A stretch of DNA of 64,000 bases from CAMDHY01 sp046156265 (GTDB lineage Bacteria; Pseudomonadota; Alphaproteobacteria; Rhizobiales; Segnochrobactraceae): positions 186,001 to 250,000 of the forward strand of contig NZ_JAWDIR010000043.1 of NCBI RefSeq assembly GCF_046156265.1. Direction: 5' to 3'. How positions within the stretch are numbered: position 1 is the stretch's first letter; each line of letters starts with the position of its first letter. Positions 59,741 through 64,000 of this stretch are shown one piece after another. The position numbers and the translations under genes are program-made. Below the pieces are notes generated by a model, which made no database searches, was not told the origin of the DNA, and saw nothing but the letters and a program-made list of their open reading frames with translations.

Positions 59741-61311
59741 TGATGAACACCCAGGGACGCCCGACCCGCCCGGCCGAGGCCGAGGCCGACACCCCGGTCG
59801 CGACCTTCACCGGCAACCGCGGCCTGCAGATCGAGGAAGCGCTGATCTTCGAGATCGGCCGGCCCGACGTCACCGGCGTCGACCTGCCGCCGGCACCGAA
59901 AGCTGCGAGCCGCCTCGGCAAACACGCCCGCCGCGCGCCGCTCGGACTGCCGGGCCTGACCGAGCCGGAAGCTGTCCGCCACTATGTGCGGCTGTCGCGG
60001 CAGAACTACGCGATCGACCTCGGCCTCTATCCGCTCGGCTCGTGCACGATGAAGCACAATCCGCGGCTGAACGAGGCGATGGTGCGGCTTGCGGGCTTCG
60101 CCGACATCCACCCGCTGCAGCCGCTGTCGACGGTGAAGGGCGCCGTCGAGCTGATGCAGGAGCTGTCGCACTGGCTCATCGAGATGACCGGCATGGCCGC
60201 GGTCGCGCTGTCGCCGAAGGCGGGCGCGCACGGCGAGCTCTGCGGCATGATGGCGATCAAGGCGGCGCTGGCGGCGCGCGGCGAGAGCCGCTCGATCGTG
60301 CTGGTGCCGGAGTCCGCGCACGGCACGAACCCCGCGACCGCCGCCCAGCTCGGCTACAAGGTGGTGCCGGTGCCGGCGCGGGAGGACGGCACCGTCGATC
60401 CGGCCGCTGTGAAGGCGCTGCTGTCGCCGGACGTCGCGGCGATCATGCTGACCAACCCGAACACCTGCGGCCTGTTCGAGCGCGACATCGTCGAGATCGC
60501 CGAGGCGGTGCACGCGGCGGGCGCGTTCTTCTACGGCGACGGGGCGAACTTCAACGCCATCGTCGGCAAGGTGCGGCCGGGCGACCTCGGCGTCGACGCC
60601 ATGCACATCAACCTGCACAAGACCTTCTCGACGCCGCATGGCGGCGGTGGCCCGGGGTCCGGACCGGTGGTGCTGTCGGCTGCGCTCGCGCCATTCGCAC
60701 CGCTGCCGTTCATCCGGCTGGAGGGCGGCGAGCCGGTGCTCATCGAGACGGAGGAGGGGCTCGCCGAGGGCGAGACGCCGTTCGGCCGGCTCACGGCCTT
60801 CCACGGTCAGATGGGCATGTACGTCCGCGCGCTCGCCTACATGCTGGCGCACGGCGCCGACGGGCTCCGGCAGGCCTCAGAAGACGCGGTGCTGTCGGCC
60901 AACTACGTCAAGGCGCGGCTCTCCGACCTGTTCAACGCCCCCTATGGCGGCCGGCCGTGCATGCACGAGGTGCTGTTCGACGATTCGTCGCTGGAAGGGA
61001 CGGGGGTCTCCACCCTCGACTTCGCCAAGGCGATGATCGACGAGGGCTACCACCCGATGACGATGTACTTCCCGCTGGTGGTGCACGGGGCGATGCTGAT
61101 CGAGCCGACGGAGTCGGAATCGCTCGCGAGCCTCGATCTGTTCATCGCGACGTTGCGCGACCTCGCGATGGCGGCGAAGGCAGGCGACACCGAGCGCTTC
61201 CGCCAGGCGCCGCGGCTCGCCCCGCGCCGCCGCCTCGACGAGACGCGGGCGGCGCGATCGCCGCGGCTGTCGTGGAAGGACCCGGTGCCGGCGGCGGAGG
61301 CGGCGGAGTAG
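59740..61311 (+). CDS. gcvPB: Glycine dehydrogenase (decarboxylating) subunit 2
   Basis: The 523-residue C-terminal half of the split P protein, carrying pyridoxal phosphate on Lys294 in INLHKTFSTPHGGGGPG. LYPLGSCTMKHNPRLNE, LSPKAGAHGELCGMMAI and HGTNPATAAQLGYK are typical. It starts one base before the end of the gcvPA stop (TGATG). An N-terminal 20-residue Thr/Arg/Glu-rich head is loose, so the second Met could also be used. The operon gcvT-gcvH-osmC-gcvPA-gcvPB is thus complete except for the shared L protein, not encoded here. Confidence 0.95.
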   Translation: MMNTQGRPTRPAEAEADTPVATFTGNRGLQIEEALIFEIGRPDVTGVDLPPAPKAASRLGKHARRAPLGLPGLTEPEAVRHYVRLSRQNYAIDLGLYPLGSCTMKHNPRLNEAMVRLAGFADIHPLQPLSTVKGAVELMQELSHWLIEMTGMAAVALSPKAGAHGELCGMMAIKAALAARGESRSIVLVPESAHGTNPATAAQLGYKVVPVPAREDGTVDPAAVKALLSPDVAAIMLTNPNTCGLFERDIVEIAEAVHAAGAFFYGDGANFNAIVGKVRPGDLGVDAMHINLHKTFSTPHGGGGPGSGPVVLSAALAPFAPLPFIRLEGGEPVLIETEEGLAEGETPFGRLTAFHGQMGMYVRALAYMLAHGADGLRQASEDAVLSANYVKARLSDLFNAPYGGRPCMHEVLFDDSSLEGTGVSTLDFAKAMIDEGYHPMTMYFPLVVHGAMLIEPTESESLASLDLFIATLRDLAMAAKAGDTERFRQAPRLAPRRRLDETRAARSPRLSWKDPVPAAEAAE

Positions 61312-61372
61312 CCCCGCCGCACCGGTCCGGACGCCGCATCCGGGACGCGAGCCGGCCGCACCCCGGAGGGGG

Positions 61373-61795
61373 TCAGTGGCCGGCGAGCTTGTCGCGCATC
61401 GCGGCCTCCTGGGCGGCGAGTTCGGGCGTGAAGGTCTCGCCGAAGTCGGACGCCTCGTAGAAGGGGCGGATCTCGATCTCGCTCGGGCCGGGCATCGGGT
61501 TGGGGCAGCGCTTCACCCAGGCGACGGCCTCGTCCATGTCGGCGACGTTCCAGATCCAGAAGCCGGCGACGAGCTCCTTCGTCTCGGCGAAGGGGCCGTC
61601 GATGACGGTGCGGCTCGTTCCGTCGAAGGCGATGCGTTTGCCGTTGGACGAGGGCTTCAGGCCGTCGCCGCTGACCATGATGCCGGCCTCGATCAGCTGT
61701 TCGTTGAACGCGTGCATCGCCTCGAACATCTCGGTCTCGGGCATCAGGCCGGCTTCGCTATCGGCCGTCGCCTTCACCATCACCATCACACGCAT
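61373..61795 (-). CDS. YciI/DGPF-domain protein
   Basis: A 140-residue protein of the YCII-related DGPF family, recognised from MRVMVMVKATADSEAG, the eponymous VIDGPFAETKELVAGFWIW and WVKRCPNP, EIEIRPF. It is a small ferredoxin-like fold protein of unknown activity; relatives often accompany sigma factors of the ECF41/ECF42 type, none of which is nearby. The ATG at 61795 lies seven bases from AGGAGG; a GTG one codon earlier is too close. It converges on gcvPB and is divergent from the adenylate cyclase. Confidence 0.88.
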   Translation of the reverse strand: MRVMVMVKATADSEAGLMPETEMFEAMHAFNEQLIEAGIMVSGDGLKPSSNGKRIAFDGTSRTVIDGPFAETKELVAGFWIWNVADMDEAVAWVKRCPNPMPGPSEIEIRPFYEASDFGETFTPELAAQEAAMRDKLAGH

Positions 61796-61914
61796 CACTT
61801 TTCCTCCTGACTCGGCACGGGCGTCGCGCCCATGCCCCTCTTAGACGAAGAACCAAGCGGCGTTCCGACACCAGGCGGGTGCGTTCGCGCTCGGGGCGGG
61901 GCGTTTCCCCCGCG

Positions 61915-63270
61915 ATGCCGAGTCGGTCTATGGTGCCGCGGCGGCGGAAGGTGGCGAGGCAGACGATCGTGGGCGGCGCGGACGGCGAACTGGGCAGCCT
62001 GATCTACGAGAAGATCCTCGCCGACATGCGCGACGGCGTCGCGACGATCGACCTCCAGGGCCGCATCATCACCTTCAACGCCGCCGCGGGCCGCATCCTC
62101 GGGCTCGATCCGCAAGCGACCGTCGGCCAGTCGTTCGGCGAGGTCTTCCTCATGGAGGAGAGCTTCGACGACTTCAACGAGGTGGTGCTGAAGGCCGTCT
62201 ACGAGAACGAGGCGACCCACAGCCGCGAGGTCTCGGTGACCGTCGGTGGCCACCGCGTCGACCTGCACGTCACCTCGACGTTCCTGATGCTGGAGCGCGA
62301 CGGTGCGCCGGAGCGGCAGGGCGTCATCGTCGTGTTCTCCGACATCACCGAGCAGCGCAAGCGGCGCAAACTGAAGCGGCTGTTCGGCGAGTATGTCGAT
62401 CCGCGCATCGTCGAGCGCATCCTCGACCGCGGCGGCGTAGAGGACCTGAAAGGCGCCCGGCAGGTGATGACGGTGTCCTTCGCCGACCTGCGCGACTTCA
62501 CCGGCTGGTCGGAGCGGCTCGACCCGGAGAGCCTCGTCTCGGTGCTGAACCGCTTCCTCACCGCCATGACGATCCCGATCGGGGCGGCCGGCGGCATCAC
62601 TGACAAGTTCATCGGCGACGCCGTGATGGCGTGCTGGGGGCCGCCGTTCACCGAAGCCGGCGAGCAGGCGATCGACGCCTGCAATGCGGCGCTCGGCCAG
62701 ATCGAGAGCCTGCCGGCGCTGCGCCGCGAACTCGCCGAGAGCGGCGTGGCGCGGGCGGAGGCAATCGATGTCGCGATCGGCATCGGCACCGGCGAGGTGA
62801 TCGTCGGCGATATCGGCGCCGAGCAGAGCCGCAACTTCACGGTCATCGGTAACGCCGTCAACGTCGCGGCGCGGCTGCAGGAGGCAGCGAAGCGCTACGG
62901 CCAGCGGGTGCTCGTCGCGCACGACACCCGCGCGGCCGCCGGCGACGGCTTCGTCTTCCGCATGGTCGACCACGCGACGCTGCGCGGCCGCAGCTCAATC
63001 GAGCCGATCCACGCCCTCGTCGGGCGGGTGGGCAGCGTCTCAGACGACGAGCGCCGGCTGATCGAACAGCACGAGCGCGGCGTCATGGCGCTCGTGCAAG
63101 GGCTTCCGGACACCGCCGCTGAGCGCTTTCGCGCCTGCCTCGAGATGGCCCCGGGTGACCGGCCGGCCGCGGTGCTGCTCGAACGCTGCCTCGCCTACGA
63201 GGACGAGAGCGGAGCCGGCGGCGGGAGCGGCGTCGCCTCCGTCCCCGGAGCGGCCGCGGCGCCGAAGTAG
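61915..63270 (+). CDS. PAS-domain class III adenylate/guanylate cyclase
   Basis: About 451 residues: a basic N-terminus, a PAS domain (about 30-145, ILADMRDGVATIDLQGRII), then a class III cyclase domain (about 180-370). Metal Asp191 (VSFADLRDFTGW) and Asp235 (DKFIGDAVMACWG), the purine-selecting Lys231 and Thr309, and transition-state Asn316 and Arg320 (VIGNAVNVAARL) are all present, so production of cyclic AMP is expected. The C-terminus (380-451) is helical and then Gly/Ala/Pro-rich. The start is uncertain: GTG 61879, ATG 61915 or ATG 61930. Its last 76 bases overlap the convergent SpoIIE-type gene. Confidence 0.88.
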   Translation: MPSRSMVPRRRKVARQTIVGGADGELGSLIYEKILADMRDGVATIDLQGRIITFNAAAGRILGLDPQATVGQSFGEVFLMEESFDDFNEVVLKAVYENEATHSREVSVTVGGHRVDLHVTSTFLMLERDGAPERQGVIVVFSDITEQRKRRKLKRLFGEYVDPRIVERILDRGGVEDLKGARQVMTVSFADLRDFTGWSERLDPESLVSVLNRFLTAMTIPIGAAGGITDKFIGDAVMACWGPPFTEAGEQAIDACNAALGQIESLPALRRELAESGVARAEAIDVAIGIGTGEVIVGDIGAEQSRNFTVIGNAVNVAARLQEAAKRYGQRVLVAHDTRAAAGDGFVFRMVDHATLRGRSSIEPIHALVGRVGSVSDDERRLIEQHERGVMALVQGLPDTAAERFRACLEMAPGDRPAAVLLERCLAYEDESGAGGGSGVASVPGAAAAPK

Positions 63271-64000
63271 CGCAGGCCGACGCTGGTGATGTCGTCCGCC
63301 TGGTTGGCGCCGCGCTCGAAGCGGTGGACGCCCTCGACGATGAAGTTCGCCACATCGGCGGCGCTCGCGCCGGCCGGCAGCTCCTTCAGGAGCGCGACGA
63401 GACGTTCCTCGCCGAACTCGGTGCCGTCGATGTCGAAAGCCTCGGTGACGCCGTCGGTGTAGAGGAAGACGAGGTCGCCGGCGGCGAGGTCGATCGTCAT
63501 CTCGCGGTAGGGCGCCTCCTCGAAGACGGCGATGGCGATGTCGCCTGAGCGGGGCAGCGGCGTTACCGAGCCGTCAGGGCGGCAGAGAAACGGCGGGTTG
63601 TGGCCGGCATTGACGTAGGTGAGGCGACCCGTCGTCAGATCCAGCACGCCGTAGAACAGGGTGACGAACATCATCTGGTCGTTCTCGGCGGCGAGCACGG
63701 CGTTGAGGCGCTCGATGCTGGCGGACGGCGAGATCGAGAACAGCGTCGTCGCCTTCAGGAGCGTGCGCGTCATCGCCATGAACATCGCCGCCGGCACGCC
63801 CTTGCCGGAAACGTCGGCGACGACGATGCCGAGCGACTTCTGATCGAGGAAGAAATAGTCGAAGAAGTCGCCGCCGACTTCTTTCGCCGGCACCATCAGG
63901 CCGTGCAGGGCGACGTCGCTGCGCAGCGGCAGTGGCTTCGGCAGGATCGACAGCTGCAGCTGCCGGGCGATCTCGAGCTCCTGCTGCAGGCCGGCGAGCT
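63195..64000 (-). CDS. SpoIIE-type PP2C phosphatase (5' end outside window)
   Basis: The C-terminal part (more than 265 residues visible) of a SpoIIE/RsbU-type protein phosphatase. Visible features are an entry helix (QQELEIARQLQLSILP), AKEVGGDFFDYFFLD, IVVADVSGKGVPAAMFMA, TYVNAGHNPPFL, LVFLYTDGVTEAFD and ANQADDITSVGLRYF. The metal-binding aspartates of PP2C (GGDFFDY, DVSGKG, DGVTE, DDIT) are all present. Such enzymes act on anti-sigma antagonists or switch proteins. The frame runs on past base 64000, where sensor domains usually lie. Its 3' end overlaps the adenylate cyclase gene. Confidence 0.92.
   Translation of the reverse strand, partial: LAGLQQELEIARQLQLSILPKPLPLRSDVALHGLMVPAKEVGGDFFDYFFLDQKSLGIVVADVSGKGVPAAMFMAMTRTLLKATTLFSISPSASIERLNAVLAAENDQMMFVTLFYGVLDLTTGRLTYVNAGHNPPFLCRPDGSVTPLPRSGDIAIAVFEEAPYREMTIDLAAGDLVFLYTDGVTEAFDIDGTEFGEERLVALLKELPAGASAADVANFIVEGVHRFERGANQADDITSVGLRYFGAAAAPGTEATPLPPPAPLSSS

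Overview
The window is about 70% GC DNA from an alphaproteobacterium, most likely of the order Hyphomicrobiales (Rhizobiales). The evidence is the ctaC-ctaD-ctaB-ctaG-ctaE oxidase operon with a small CoxF-like gene, the DUF4170-waaA-lpxK-DUF2093-tldD neighbourhood, an IalB-type protein, a DUF930 protein and the ispH-thrB-rnhA order. The genus cannot be fixed from this sequence alone. No tRNA, rRNA, CRISPR array or insertion sequence was recognised.

Layout. 1-1330: the two subunits of a 3-oxoacid CoA-transferase, the first cut by the window edge. 1351-4181 (minus): an enoyl-CoA hydratase, a PaaK-like CoA ligase and a methyltransferase. 4364-5892 (plus): two translationally coupled zinc-ribbon methyltransferases. 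5885-20369 (minus): a tightly packed ten-gene operon for a surface glycan or lipid. It encodes a 1220-residue double glycosyltransferase, a methyltransferase, two polysaccharide pyruvyl transferase-like proteins either side of a TPR-hydrolase, a stand-alone acyl carrier protein, a glycosyltransferase/phytanoyl-CoA-dioxygenase fusion, a fatty acyl-AMP ligase, a second dioxygenase and a cytochrome P450. This is the best candidate for an undescribed system. 20562-25989: small proteins, then lipid A/Kdo genes and tldD, with a decayed DUF374 acyltransferase relic just before waaA. 26092-26264 is an inverted-repeat element. 27036-30530 is a solitary one-polypeptide restriction-modification enzyme whose target recognition region is strikingly AT-rich. 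30813-32393 is an orphan RTX protein.

35396-42175: aa3-type cytochrome c oxidase structural and assembly genes with DUF983 and SURF1. 42212-47967: peroxiredoxin, a DsbD-type sensor domain, YqgE, threonine synthase, an M16 peptidase and a GNAT acetyltransferase. 48000-50879: a large GGDEF-EAL membrane protein with degenerate active sites. 50901-54319 (minus): ispH-thrB-rnhA-lipid kinase, each gene start overlapping or close to the previous stop. 54454-55817: a lipoprotein and a DUF930 protein.

55981-61311: a tandem glycine riboswitch followed by gcvT, gcvH, an OsmC-family gene, gcvPA and gcvPB, a glycine cleavage operon with a split P protein. 61373-64000: a YciI protein, a PAS-class III adenylate cyclase and, converging on it with a 76-base overlap, a SpoIIE-type phosphatase cut by the window end.

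In the glycan/lipid operon the parts suggest this route (inference): the ligase activates a fatty acid and loads it on the carrier protein; the P450 and the iron/2-oxoglutarate dioxygenases oxidise the chain or its sugar partner; the glycosyltransferases build the glycan; the pyruvyl transferase-like proteins and methyltransferases decorate it.
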